Source of the DNA: Kitasatospora herbaricolor | GTDB lineage: Bacteria > Actinomycetota > Actinomycetes > Streptomycetales > Streptomycetaceae | Reading direction: 5' to 3' | NCBI RefSeq assembly: GCF_030813695.1 | Contig: NZ_JAUSVA010000002.1 | Coordinates: 8,393,501-8,457,500 of the forward strand | Length of the DNA: 64,000 nucleotides | Part shown: in pieces, positions 52,385 through 60,300 of the stretch | How the letters are laid out: every line of letters begins with the position of its first letter | Position numbering within the stretch: the stretch's first letter is position 1 | Made by a program: the position numbers and the translations under genes | Notes under the pieces: model-generated | What the model saw: only the letters and a program-made list of their open reading frames with translations | Told to the model about the DNA's origin: nothing | The model's database searches: none

Positions 52385-53065
52385 ATGACCGGAAGCAGCT
52401 TCCTGCCCGAGGACCCGGGCGGGGCCCCGCCCGCTCCGGGCGGTGTCGCCGAACGCATCGCCCTACGGTCCCGACAGCTCGGAATCACGCGCGAAGAGCT
52501 GGCGAACGGAGCAGGCATGTCACTCCGATACCTCCAGCACCTGGAGGAACTCGGCGAGGACTTCGACCCGGCCGCCGTCGTGCGACTGGCCGCCGTTCTG
52601 CGGATGACTTACGACGAACTCCTGCACGGGCGTACCGAACTCCCGCCCGGGCAGCCTCCACCGGGACCGCACCCCACGCTGGCCAAGCTGACCCCGGACG
52701 AGTGCTGGGACCTGCTGTCGGACCACGGCATCGGGCGGCTGGCCCTGTCCTCGCGGTCCGGTCCCGCCATCCTGCCGGTCAACTACCTCGTCGACGCGCA
52801 TTCGGTCGTCTACCGGACTTCCCCCAGGGGCGCCGCCGGGGCTGTGGGGGGCAACGAGGTCGCCTTCGAGGTGGACCACCTCGACGAACCTCACAGTGAG
52901 GGCTGGAGCGTCCTCGTCGTCGGCACGGCCGAACGGATCGACGACGACACCGCGCGGGAGCTCGCCGCGCAGCCCGGAGCGGAGCCCTGGGCGGCCGGAG
53001 CCCGCGATCTCTGGGTACGGATCCGCCCCACCCGGGTGACCGGCCGCCGGATCAGAACGTCCTGA
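52385..53065 (+). CDS. XRE helix-turn-helix fused to a PPOX-fold domain 2
   Basis: 226 residues from ATG 52385 (AGGAGG 8 nt upstream; a GTG three codons earlier is too close to it). Helix-turn-helix about 22-78 (ERIALRSRQLGITREELANG, LRYLQHLEELG), PPOX domain about 95-220 (LSDHGIGRLALSSRSGPAIL, PVNYLVDAHSVVYRT, VAFEVDHLDEPHSEGWSVLV). The C-terminal LWVRIRPTRVTGRRI matches the paralogue at 36809-37519 almost exactly. Likely a cofactor-responsive regulator. Confidence 0.86.
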   Translation: MTGSSFLPEDPGGAPPAPGGVAERIALRSRQLGITREELANGAGMSLRYLQHLEELGEDFDPAAVVRLAAVLRMTYDELLHGRTELPPGQPPPGPHPTLAKLTPDECWDLLSDHGIGRLALSSRSGPAILPVNYLVDAHSVVYRTSPRGAAGAVGGNEVAFEVDHLDEPHSEGWSVLVVGTAERIDDDTARELAAQPGAEPWAAGARDLWVRIRPTRVTGRRIRTS

Positions 53066-53095
53066 CCTGATCGCCTCACGGAGGTGCCTCGCCTG

Positions 53096-54637
53096 TCATG
53101 CCCCGGCCGGCTCGGGCCGGGACGGCTGTGTCCCCGAAGGCAGTGCCACGGTGAAGGTGCTCTTCCCGGGGTGGCTGGTGAGCGCCACGGTGCCGCCGTG
53201 GGCGGCTACGACGGCATCGACGATCGCCAGTCCGAGACCGGTGCTCCCGTGCGTCCGGGCGCGGGCCCGGTCGCCGCGTACGAAGCGTTCGAAGACCCTG
53301 GGGGCGATCTCAGGGTCGACCCCGGGGCCGGTGTCGGTGACGGTCAGCAGCACCCGGCCCTCTTCCCGTCCGAGTGTCAGGGTGACCTCGGTGCCGTCGG
53401 GGGTGTGGGTGCGGGCGTTGGTGAGCAGGTTGGCCACCACCTGGCGCAGCCGGTCACCGTCCCCGGGGACGGTGACCGGCTCCTCGGGCAGGACGAGCCG
53501 CCAGCGGTGACGCGGTCCGGCGGCGCGGGCGTCGTCGGTGCAGTCCAGGGCCAGCCGGGTCAGGTCGACGCTGCCGGGTGCCAGTGGCCGGCCGGCGTCG
53601 AGCCGGGCCAGCAGGAGCAGGTCCTCGACGATGGCGCCCATCCGCCGGGACTCCGCGTCGATGCGGATGAGCGAGTGGCGTACCGGCTCGGCCATCGGGC
53701 CCTGGTGCCGTAGCGCCAGTTCGGCATGGCCCCGGACGGTGGCCACCGGGGTGCGCAGTTCATGACTGGCGTCCGCGGCGAACGCGCGCAACCGCTCCTC
53801 CACGGCCTGGCGCTGGGCGAGGGCGTCCTCGATGTGGCCCAGCATGCGGTTGAGGGCCGCACCGACCCGCCCGACCTCGGTGCGGCTGTCGTCGTCCTTC
53901 ACCCGGACATCGAGCTCGACCTCCCCGTTCGCCAGCGGCAGGGCCCCGACGTGCTCGGCCGCTGCCACGACGCGCCCGAGCGGGCGCAGCGAGAGGCGGA
54001 TCCAGAACGCGCCGGCCGCGGTGGCGGCTGCCAGTGCGGCGCCGAACACCACCAGTTCCACGCTGATCAGCTGATGGGTCGTGGCCTCCACCGGATGGAG
54101 TGGCAGGCCGGTGACCAGGACGTCGCCGTCCTGGCCGGCGATGGCGCGCAGCCGGTAGCCACCGAGTCCGGACAGGTGCACGCTTCGGGCCGCGCCGTCG
54201 ACCGGCAGCGCGGCGAGGGACCGCTGGTCGGTGGAGGTCAGTTGGACCAGGTCGTCGGTGTCGGCCGGGGCGTTACCGGCGGCCACCTCGGCGTCGTCGG
54301 CGTCGCCGTCGACCACCCCGGCGGTGGTCACCCTCCCGTCGAGCAGCCTGGCGCCGAAGGTGCCCGGTGCCTGGGCCCGGGTGTCACTGCGGCTCCCGGT
54401 GGCACCCGGGGCCCGGCTGTCCCGGTGTTCCAGGCTCGCGGCGTAGCGGCCGGAGGTGTCGGAGAGCTGTTGGTCCAGGCGGGCGACCAGGAAGTGACGC
54501 AGCGCGTCGGTGGTGGCGAGGGCGACGCCGCCGCAGGTGAGCAGGAGCAGCGCGAGCAGGCCGGCGATCAGACGGGCCCGCAGGGTACGCGGCACGGGCA
54601 GGCGTACGGCGGCCCGGCGCGCCCTCGGGCCGATCAC
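53096..54637 (-). CDS. OmpR-partner sensor histidine kinase
   Basis: 513 residues from GTG 54637, overlapping the regulator stop (GTGA). Membrane helix 1 (about 20-42) and helix 2 (about 192-212) flank an extracytoplasmic domain of about 150 residues. HAMP-like linker follows (LRPLGRVVAAAEHVGALPLA), then the H-box FAADASHELRTPVATVRGHA and an ATPase with N-box VVANLLTNARTH, DTGPGV and GSTGLGLAIV. The signal is unknown. The gene pair is divergent from a flavocytochrome/FMN-binding/ApbE operon that it may control. Confidence 0.93.
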   Translation of the reverse strand: MIGPRARRAAVRLPVPRTLRARLIAGLLALLLLTCGGVALATTDALRHFLVARLDQQLSDTSGRYAASLEHRDSRAPGATGSRSDTRAQAPGTFGARLLDGRVTTAGVVDGDADDAEVAAGNAPADTDDLVQLTSTDQRSLAALPVDGAARSVHLSGLGGYRLRAIAGQDGDVLVTGLPLHPVEATTHQLISVELVVFGAALAAATAAGAFWIRLSLRPLGRVVAAAEHVGALPLANGEVELDVRVKDDDSRTEVGRVGAALNRMLGHIEDALAQRQAVEERLRAFAADASHELRTPVATVRGHAELALRHQGPMAEPVRHSLIRIDAESRRMGAIVEDLLLLARLDAGRPLAPGSVDLTRLALDCTDDARAAGPRHRWRLVLPEEPVTVPGDGDRLRQVVANLLTNARTHTPDGTEVTLTLGREEGRVLLTVTDTGPGVDPEIAPRVFERFVRGDRARARTHGSTGLGLAIVDAVVAAHGGTVALTSHPGKSTFTVALPSGTQPSRPEPAGA

Positions 54638-55359
54638 TGCGGTGCCTTGAGCAGGTAGCCGGCGCCGCGGACGGTATGGATCATCGGTGGCCGGCCGGCG
54701 TCGATCTTCTTGCGCAGGTAGCTGATGTACAGCTCGACGACATGGGCCTGGCCGCCGAAGTCGTACGACCAGACGGCGTCCAGGATCTGCGCTTTGCTCA
54801 ACACCTGCCGGGGGTGGCGCATCAGGAGGTGGAGCAGGGCGAACTCGGTGGGGCTCAGGTCGACGGTGTCCCCGGCACGAGTGACCTCCCTGGCCTGCTC
54901 GTCCAGCACCAGATCCCCCAGGACCAGGGCGTGCGCCGGGGGGCCGGCCTGCCCGGACTGCGAGGGGGCCGCTCTGCGCAGCAGGCCGCGAAGGCGCACC
55001 ACCACCTCGGCGAGGCTGAAGGGCTTGGTGACGTAGTCGTCCCCGCCGGCGGCCAGCGCGGCGATCCGGTCCTCCACGGCGTCCTTGGCGGTGAGGAAGA
55101 GCACGCGCACCTCGGGCCGGGTGGCGTGGATCCGCTCCAGCACCTGCATGCCGTCGAGGTCGGGGAGCATCATGTCCAGCACCACGGCGTGCGGGTCCCA
55201 CTCGGCGGCGAGCGCCACGGCGCTCGGCCCGTCCTCGGCGCCCCGCGCCTGCCAGCCCTCGTACCTGAGCGCTCCGCAGAGCACCTCGACCAGGTCGGGC
55301 TCGTCGTCCACGACCAGGATCCGCCAGGGTGACCGGGCGGCGGCGGGGGCGGTGTCCAT
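54634..55359 (-). CDS. OmpR/PhoB-family response regulator
   Basis: 241 residues from ATG 55359. Receiver: ILVVDDEPDLVEVL, phospho-Asp in VVLDMMLPDLDGM, Lys in DYVTKPFSLAEV. C-terminal winged helix: VDLSPTEFALLHLLMRHPRQ, YISYLRKKIDAG and HTVRGAGYLL. An upstream in-frame start at 55431 would add 24 weakly protein-like residues and is not preferred. The ribosome binding site is poor at both. Direct repeats at 55408-55426 just upstream may be its own binding site. Confidence 0.92.
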   Translation of the reverse strand: MDTAPAAARSPWRILVVDDEPDLVEVLCGALRYEGWQARGAEDGPSAVALAAEWDPHAVVLDMMLPDLDGMQVLERIHATRPEVRVLFLTAKDAVEDRIAALAAGGDDYVTKPFSLAEVVVRLRGLLRRAAPSQSGQAGPPAHALVLGDLVLDEQAREVTRAGDTVDLSPTEFALLHLLMRHPRQVLSKAQILDAVWSYDFGGQAHVVELYISYLRKKIDAGRPPMIHTVRGAGYLLKAPQ

Positions 55360-55407
55360 GTGGGTCCAAGGGCTCTGGGGGTGGCGGCTGGATCCAATCT
55401 CGCTCCC

Positions 55408-55426
55408 CGATGAGAAGCCGATGAGA
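55408..55426. promoter_or_regulatory. Direct-repeat operator for the OmpR-type regulator
   Basis: CGATGAGA-AGC-CGATGAGA: two identical 8-mers at an 11-bp period, the usual arrangement for PhoB/OmpR dimers. It sits 49 bp before the regulator start and about 166 bp before the divergent oxidoreductase start. Confidence 0.55.
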
Positions 55427-55542
55427 TCCACTTCTGCCCGACGGTCCGGCGGGACGTCCCTGACCTGCGAGAACGCGCCGACCGGCGGGGATCGGCAGGG
55501 TCACGTTCAGAGGGAACTGAGAGCTTGCGGTGCCAGGGTGGC

Positions 55543-55572
55543 CGACAGCGACAGCGACAGCGACAGCGACAG
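55543..55572 (+). repeat. Hexanucleotide tandem repeat (CGACAG)5
   Basis: Five perfect CGACAG units followed by a diverged CGAAGG, just before the oxidoreductase ribosome binding site. If translation began at an upstream GTG (55540), the repeat would encode an acidic Ser-Asp run. Copy number may vary by slippage. Confidence 0.7.
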
Positions 55573-55591
55573 CGAAGGCGAGGAGGTCGGG

Positions 55592-56962
55592 ATGGGCGCA
55601 CCGACACGGACGCGCGGCACCCGGCCGGCGAGCCCGGCCCGACACGGCACGCCCGGGCGGGCCCTCCCGCCGGGCGCGGTGGCACGGGCCGTGCAGGCCG
55701 CGATCGCGGTCGGTGCCGCCGGAGTCCTGACGATCTGGTGGCAGGGCACGGCCGGAGTGAGCGGCACGGCGGACTGGCTCACCGGCGCCGGGCGGATCAC
55801 CGGGCTGCTGGCCGGGTACGCCGCCCCGGTCCTGCTGCTCCTGATGGCCCGCATACCCCTGCTGGAACGCGAGGTGGGTGCGGACCGCCTGGCCCGCTGG
55901 CACGCGGCCGGCGGTCGCTACCTGGTCGGTCTGGTCGCCGTGCACGTCCTGACCATCACCTGGGGCTACGCGCTGACCGACGGACGCGGGCTGGTCGGTG
56001 AGGGTGTGCGGCTGGTGTTCCACTACCCCGAGATGATCAAGGCGACGCTGGCCACCCTGATCATGTTCGGCACCGGCCTGGTGAGCGCGCGGGCCGCCCG
56101 CCGCCGGGTGAGCTACGAGGTCTGGTACTACCTGCACCTGGCGACGTACCTGGCCGTGGCACTCGGCTTCGGCCACCAGCTGGCCGACGGCGCCGACCTC
56201 GGGGGCGGCCCCGAGCGCGCCGCCTGGTACGCGCTCTACCTGGGCACCGCCGCCCTGCTCGGCTGGTACCGCCTCGCCGTCCCGTTCCTGTGCGACCGCC
56301 GTCACCGGATGCGGGTCGCCGAAGTCCGGCCCGAGGGCCCGGGGGTGGTCTCGCTGTTCGTCACCGGCGAGCGCCTGGACCAACTCGGAGCCGAGGCAGG
56401 CCAGTTCTTCCGTCTCCAGTTCCAGGCCCCCGGTCTCCGCTGGGCGGCCAACCCGTACTCGCTCTCCGCGCCGCCGCACCCGCGGTACCTGCGCTTCACC
56501 GTCAAGGACCTCGGCGGTCACAGTGCCGCCGTCGCCCGGCTGAAGCCCGGCACCCGCGTGCACGCCGAGGGCCCGTACGGAGCGTTCACCGCCGGGCAGC
56601 GCCGGGGGCGAAAGGTGCTGCTGCTCGGGGCCGGCGTCGGGATCACCCCGCTACGGGCCCTGTTCGAGACCCTGCCCGGCCGGGTCACCCTCGTCCAGCG
56701 CGCCCGCCGGCCGCAGGACGTGCTCTTCCGGGACGAACTGGCGAGCATCGCCGCCGACCGCGGGGCCCGGGCGCACGAACTGCTCGGCACCCGGGCCCGG
56801 ATCGGCGACCTGGGTGCCGCGCTCAGCGGGCTCGTGCCGGACCTCGCCGCCCACGAGGTCTACCTGTGCGGACCGCCGGCCTTCGCCACCGAGGCCGTAC
56901 GGGCCCTGCGGACCGCCGGGGTCCGCCGCTCGCGCATCCACCTCGAATCCTTCGAACTCTGA
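55592..56962 (+). CDS. Membrane flavocytochrome (ferric-reductase/NOX-like oxidoreductase)
   Basis: 456 residues from ATG 55592 (GGAGG 5 nt upstream). The N-terminal half has about six membrane helices with paired His for two hemes (RWHAAGGRYLVGLVAVHVLT; WYYLHLATYLAVALGFGHQL). The C-terminal half is a ferredoxin-reductase domain: FAD motif AANPYSLSAPPHPRYLRF, NAD(P) motif LLLGAGVGITPLRALFE and VYLCGPPAFA. It moves electrons from cytosolic NAD(P)H across the membrane. The next two genes encode an exported FMN-binding protein and ApbE, so the electron acceptor is probably that flavoprotein. Confidence 0.9.
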   Translation: MGAPTRTRGTRPASPARHGTPGRALPPGAVARAVQAAIAVGAAGVLTIWWQGTAGVSGTADWLTGAGRITGLLAGYAAPVLLLLMARIPLLEREVGADRLARWHAAGGRYLVGLVAVHVLTITWGYALTDGRGLVGEGVRLVFHYPEMIKATLATLIMFGTGLVSARAARRRVSYEVWYYLHLATYLAVALGFGHQLADGADLGGGPERAAWYALYLGTAALLGWYRLAVPFLCDRRHRMRVAEVRPEGPGVVSLFVTGERLDQLGAEAGQFFRLQFQAPGLRWAANPYSLSAPPHPRYLRFTVKDLGGHSAAVARLKPGTRVHAEGPYGAFTAGQRRGRKVLLLGAGVGITPLRALFETLPGRVTLVQRARRPQDVLFRDELASIAADRGARAHELLGTRARIGDLGAALSGLVPDLAAHEVYLCGPPAFATEAVRALRTAGVRRSRIHLESFEL

Positions 56963-57020
56963 CCCGCCGGCTCCGACCCGCCGGCAGTCCCGAACCACCC
57001 GACCGTCGAGGAGAAGTCCC

Positions 57021-57497
57021 GTGCGCAGAGCAGTCATCACCAGCAGTGCCACCGTGGCAGGGGTGATCCTGCTGCTCTCGCTCAAACCGCACGACACGGC
57101 CACGGGCGGCGGTGTCATCAGTTCCGGCGGCTCAGCCGGACCGGCCCCGGCGGCCACGTCCGCGCCCGCGGCCTCCGCACCGGCTCCGTCGGCGCCGTCC
57201 GCCCAGGTCACCACCGGTGCCTCGCGCTCGGTGACCGGCGACGCGGCCAACACCCGCTACGGAGCCGTCCAGGTCAAGGTCACCCTGGACGGCAGCAGGA
57301 TCTCGAAGATCGACGTGATCCGGTACCCCAACCGCGACCGCCGCGACCAGGAGATCAACGGTTTCGCGCTGCCGCAGCTCAACCAGGAGGCGATCACCGC
57401 CCAGAGCGCGCACATCGACGCCGTCTCGGGCGCGACCTACACCAGCGACGGGTACACCCGGTCCTTGCAGAGCGCCCTCGACCAGGCCGGACTGTGA
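57021..57497 (+). CDS. Exported FMN-binding domain protein
   Basis: 158 residues from GTG 57021 (GAGGAGAAG upstream). N-terminal signal or anchor helix (about 3-21), then an Ala/Pro/Ser-rich linker (about 35-62) and an FMN-binding domain (about 70-158) ending with DAVSGATYTSDGYTRSLQSA. The SGAT-x-T motif is where ApbE links FMN to a Thr, as in NqrC and RnfG. Extracytoplasmic electron carrier. ApbE is encoded next, overlapping by 4 nt. Confidence 0.92.
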   Translation: MRRAVITSSATVAGVILLLSLKPHDTATGGGVISSGGSAGPAPAATSAPAASAPAPSAPSAQVTTGASRSVTGDAANTRYGAVQVKVTLDGSRISKIDVIRYPNRDRRDQEINGFALPQLNQEAITAQSAHIDAVSGATYTSDGYTRSLQSALDQAGL

Positions 57498-58318
57498 CGG
57501 TGGCCGCCGACGCCCCCGCCGCGCCGCCGGCCGTGTTCAGGCACGCCGAACACGTCATGGGGACGGTGTTCTCGTTCACCGTCCACGACCCCACCGCCGA
57601 GACGGGCCCTGCGCTGCGCCGGATCGTCCGCAGGTTGCACCGGATCGACGAGGTGTTCTCCACCTACCGGCCCACGTCCGACATCAGCAGGCTCGGGCGC
57701 GGCGAACTGACACTCGCCCAGTGCGATCCGGATGTCGCCGAGGTGCTGGAGCGGTGCCGCGAGACCGCGGCCGAGACCGACGGCTGGTTCACCGACCACC
57801 CGGGGGGCCGGCTCGACCCGAGCGGGTGGGTGAAGGGCTGGGCCGTCGAGGAGGCCTCCCGCGACCTGCGAGCGGCCGGCTCCACCCGGCACAGCGTGGG
57901 CGGCGGCGGTGACATCCAGACCTGCGGCGGCCCGTGGCGGATCGGCGTCGCCGACCCCCTGCGCCCTGGCGGCCTCGCCGCGGTCCTGACCGGCCACGAC
58001 CTCGCGGTAGCCACCTCCGGGGTCACGGAACGCGGGGCCCACATCATCGACCCCCACACCGGCCGCCCGGCCGAGGGCATGCTCTCGCTCACCCTGGTCG
58101 GCCGTCACCTCGCCCGCACGGACGCCTGGGCCACCGCCGCATTTGCCATGGGCCCCGCGCGCGCCCTTGACCGGGTCGAACGGAGCCGGGGGACGGAAGC
58201 CCTCGCCGTCCTGGCCGACGGCACCCGGCGGGGGACCTCCGGCCTGCCCCGGTACCTCGCTCCTTCGCTACCGTCAGCCGCCGGGCCGGCACGGTGGAGG
58301 CTTCCGCCCAGCGGGTGA
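57494..58318 (+). CDS. apbE: FAD:protein FMN transferase
   Basis: 274 residues from GTG 57494. ApbE signatures: HVMGTVFSFTVH at the start, RIDEVFSTYRPTSDISRL, DPSGWVKGWAVEEA, HSVGGGGDIQTCGGPWRIGV, VATSGVTERGAHIIDPHTGR and ARTDAWATAAFAMG. It transfers FMN from FAD to a Thr in flavinylated proteins, here most likely the protein encoded just upstream. No lipoprotein or signal sequence is seen, which is unusual because many ApbE proteins act outside the membrane; the modification may occur before export. Confidence 0.94.
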   Translation: MTVAADAPAAPPAVFRHAEHVMGTVFSFTVHDPTAETGPALRRIVRRLHRIDEVFSTYRPTSDISRLGRGELTLAQCDPDVAEVLERCRETAAETDGWFTDHPGGRLDPSGWVKGWAVEEASRDLRAAGSTRHSVGGGGDIQTCGGPWRIGVADPLRPGGLAAVLTGHDLAVATSGVTERGAHIIDPHTGRPAEGMLSLTLVGRHLARTDAWATAAFAMGPARALDRVERSRGTEALAVLADGTRRGTSGLPRYLAPSLPSAAGPARWRLPPSG

Positions 58319-58616
58319 CGGGGGCCTGTGGCGAGCACCCGGTGAAGCGCGGGCCGACCATGAGTGACCATGTCCGAGTGCCGCCCCGCCGGCACCTCGT
58401 GGTGAAGCCGGCAGCTCGTGGTGAAGGACGACGGTGAGAAGGTGGAGCGGTTCGGCCTCCGTGCTGGTGAGGCGTGGACCAGTGGACTCGATCACGAATG
58501 GAAGGTCCGTCAGGAAGGAGCGGACGGCCCGGCGTCGCCTGTCGAACTCGGCATCCATGAGGATGGGTTCGCCCATGTGGACGGCGGCGCGCGCCGCTCG
58601 CGCCGGACGATCGGAC
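58319..58616. other. Convergent gap without a clear gene
   Basis: About 300 bp between apbE (plus) and a flavodoxin gene (minus). A minus-strand frame starting MDAEFDRRRRAVRSFLTDLP has moderately good codon use but no ribosome binding site and turns low-complexity; it may be a gene remnant. A small hairpin (CGGACTC-AGAC-GAGTCCG, 58612-58629) spans the flavodoxin stop codon. Confidence 0.4.
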
Positions 58617-59150
58617 TCAGACGAGTCCGGCGCCCCAGGCCCGGGCCCGGTCGAGCTCGCCGGCGCGCAGGGGACCGTCGTTGCCCTCCACGATGAAACC
58701 CTCCGGCTCGGCCACCACGTCGAAGCGGTGACGGGAGAGCCGGTGGGCGATGCCGTTGGCCGCGCCGCCGGACCGGGGCGCGTCGACGCGGGTGTCGAAG
58801 GCGGCGGCGTAGGTTCCGGGATCGGTCGCCGGAAGGTCATGGAACCAGGCCCGCAGACCCGGTCCCTCGACGGTCTCCCGCGCTTCGGCGGCGGCCTCTT
58901 CGCGGCCCTCCTTGTGCCCCTCGGCCGAAGCGGCCATCCGGCGGCTGAGGCCGGAGGACATGCCGTGCATGTGGGTCGGCCCGCCCACCACCAACAGGTC
59001 CGCGGAGCGGGTGGCGTCACTGTTGGCCTCGGCCACCGGGATGCAGTCGACGGCCGCGGCGGGGTCGGCCTGGTGGACGCCTTCGGCGATCGCTTCGGCG
59101 ATCTCCCTGGTGTTGCCGTACATGCTCTCGTACACGATCACAGCATGCAT
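58617..59150 (-). CDS. Flavodoxin-fold protein 2
   Basis: 177 residues from ATG 59150. FMN phosphate loop in VIVYESMYGNTREIAEAIAE, flavin contact region DLLVVGGPTHMHGMSSGLSR, C-terminal FIVEGNDGPLRAGELDRARA. It matches the protein at 18092-18622 along its whole length, including the unusual middle insertion, so the two are paralogues. Redox partner unknown. Confidence 0.85.
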   Translation of the reverse strand: MHAVIVYESMYGNTREIAEAIAEGVHQADPAAAVDCIPVAEANSDATRSADLLVVGGPTHMHGMSSGLSRRMAASAEGHKEGREEAAAEARETVEGPGLRAWFHDLPATDPGTYAAAFDTRVDAPRSGGAANGIAHRLSRHRFDVVAEPEGFIVEGNDGPLRAGELDRARAWGAGLV

Positions 59151-59284
59151 CGTCGTAGCCTTTCGTCACCGTCGGTTGGTGCTGGAAGTCCTTTGTGCAG
59201 ATCGGCTGTTCGGCTCGGACGGGCACGCCCGCCGTGCCCGGAACCCGCTTCCACGCCAGGCACCGAGTGCCGTGGGGCCACCCT

Positions 59285-59512
59285 TCAGTCGGCGAACAGA
59301 TGCGGCTGGGGCGCCACGGACTCGTGGTCGATCTGGTGGATCCGGGCGTCCGGCCCCGGGAAGTACTCGGTCACCCGGCCGTCTTCCGACCAGCGCACGT
59401 CGTACGGGGGGCTCCCGTCCGGATGGTGCAGGGCGACGATCTCCCCGTCCCTACGGGTTGTGCCCGGCCTCGTGCCCTGGACGATGATGCGGTCTCCCAC
59501 GGTGGCTCTCAT
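59285..59512 (-). CDS. DUF1918 small protein
   Basis: 75 residues from ATG 59512 (AGGGAGGA upstream). MRATVGDRIIVQGTRPGTTR and YDVRWSEDGRVTEYFPGPDA match DUF1918, a small beta-barrel (SH3-like) family common in actinobacteria and often next to USP/DevR-type genes. Function unknown. A degenerate DevR-like palindrome (59597-59610) lies about 85 bp upstream. Confidence 0.88.
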   Translation of the reverse strand: MRATVGDRIIVQGTRPGTTRRDGEIVALHHPDGSPPYDVRWSEDGRVTEYFPGPDARIHQIDHESVAPQPHLFAD

Positions 59513-60300
59513 GCCGTCCTCCCTGGTTCGGCGCAACGCGGGGGCGCTGCCCGGTTCCCGTGCCTCCATGGCACCACCGGGCGGTGGACCCGTCATGTGC
59601 CGAACGGTCCCCGGCACGGGGCCCGACCGGCCCTGCGGCGTCGACCGTACGACCGGTGCCGCGGTCGATCGGCACCCGGGCGGGACCACGGCACGCACGT
59701 CGTCCCCGGGTCCCGACGCGCCTTCCGGAGCGCGCCGCGTCGACCACGGGGTGGTGGCACGGCCTGCTTCGCGAGTCAGCAGGGGCGGGCCGAACGCTTC
59801 AGCCTCACCAGCGACACCACGGCGCTCGTCAACACGCCGAGTCCAGCCGTCCGGACGACGATGCAGGCCCAGGCCGACCGGATCACCCCTCCCGACACGC
59901 TCCGGCCCGGCAGCACGCCCCACCCGTAGGCGGGACGCACCGACCGTCCTCACGGTTCCGGCCAAGCCGGATCCGCCCGTGCCCGACCCGCCTCCGACCG
60001 CGAGTACCGCCCCGGTACTCGACGAGTGCGCATCGATGCTCGGGCGATCCGCCGCCTGTTGCGGCGTCGGGGCATCGCCGTCGTGTTTCCCGGGCGACGG
60101 GGGCCAGGCGGCCGGCCGCTCGGTCCGAGGCCGCCCGACGCCGGCCCGCCGAAGGTCGCGCCGCAGGTGGCGTAGTACCGCGGTACCACCGGCCGGGGGA
60201 GGTTCCCGCCCCGGGTACCACGGTTCGCGGGGCGGGCGCGTCTAGCGTGGCCGGTGAGGCGGCCCGGGACGGCCGGCGCCCCGAGCGCGAGGGAGCACCG
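59513..60300. other. Long intergenic region upstream of the ABC exporter
   Basis: About 790 bp without a supported gene. The left part carries GTGCCG-AA-CGGTCC (59597-59610). The right part has a perfect 12-bp palindrome, GTACCGCGGTAC (60175-60186), and a further GGGTACC downstream, which could be an operator. A plus-strand frame ending at 59929 has a protein-like stretch (SLTSDTTALVNTPSPAVRTT) and may be a fragment; I cannot place it. Confidence 0.45.
60175..60186. promoter_or_regulatory. Palindrome upstream of the ABC exporter operon
   Basis: GTACCGCGGTAC, a perfect 6+6 palindrome about 115 bp before ATG 60301. It could be an operator of a TetR-like or similar regulator, but none is encoded nearby. 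Confidence 0.35.

Noticed and set aside
53096..56563. A fusion of the OmpR-type kinase with a long upstream extension
   Set aside because: The frame is open upstream of the kinase, but that part is antisense shadow of the flavocytochrome gene and of the regulator region. The GTG at 54637 overlapping the regulator stop is the clear start.
58418..58696. Small plus-strand frame after apbE
   Set aside because: No ribosome binding site, it runs antisense into the flavodoxin gene, and its composition is unlike the neighbouring proteins.
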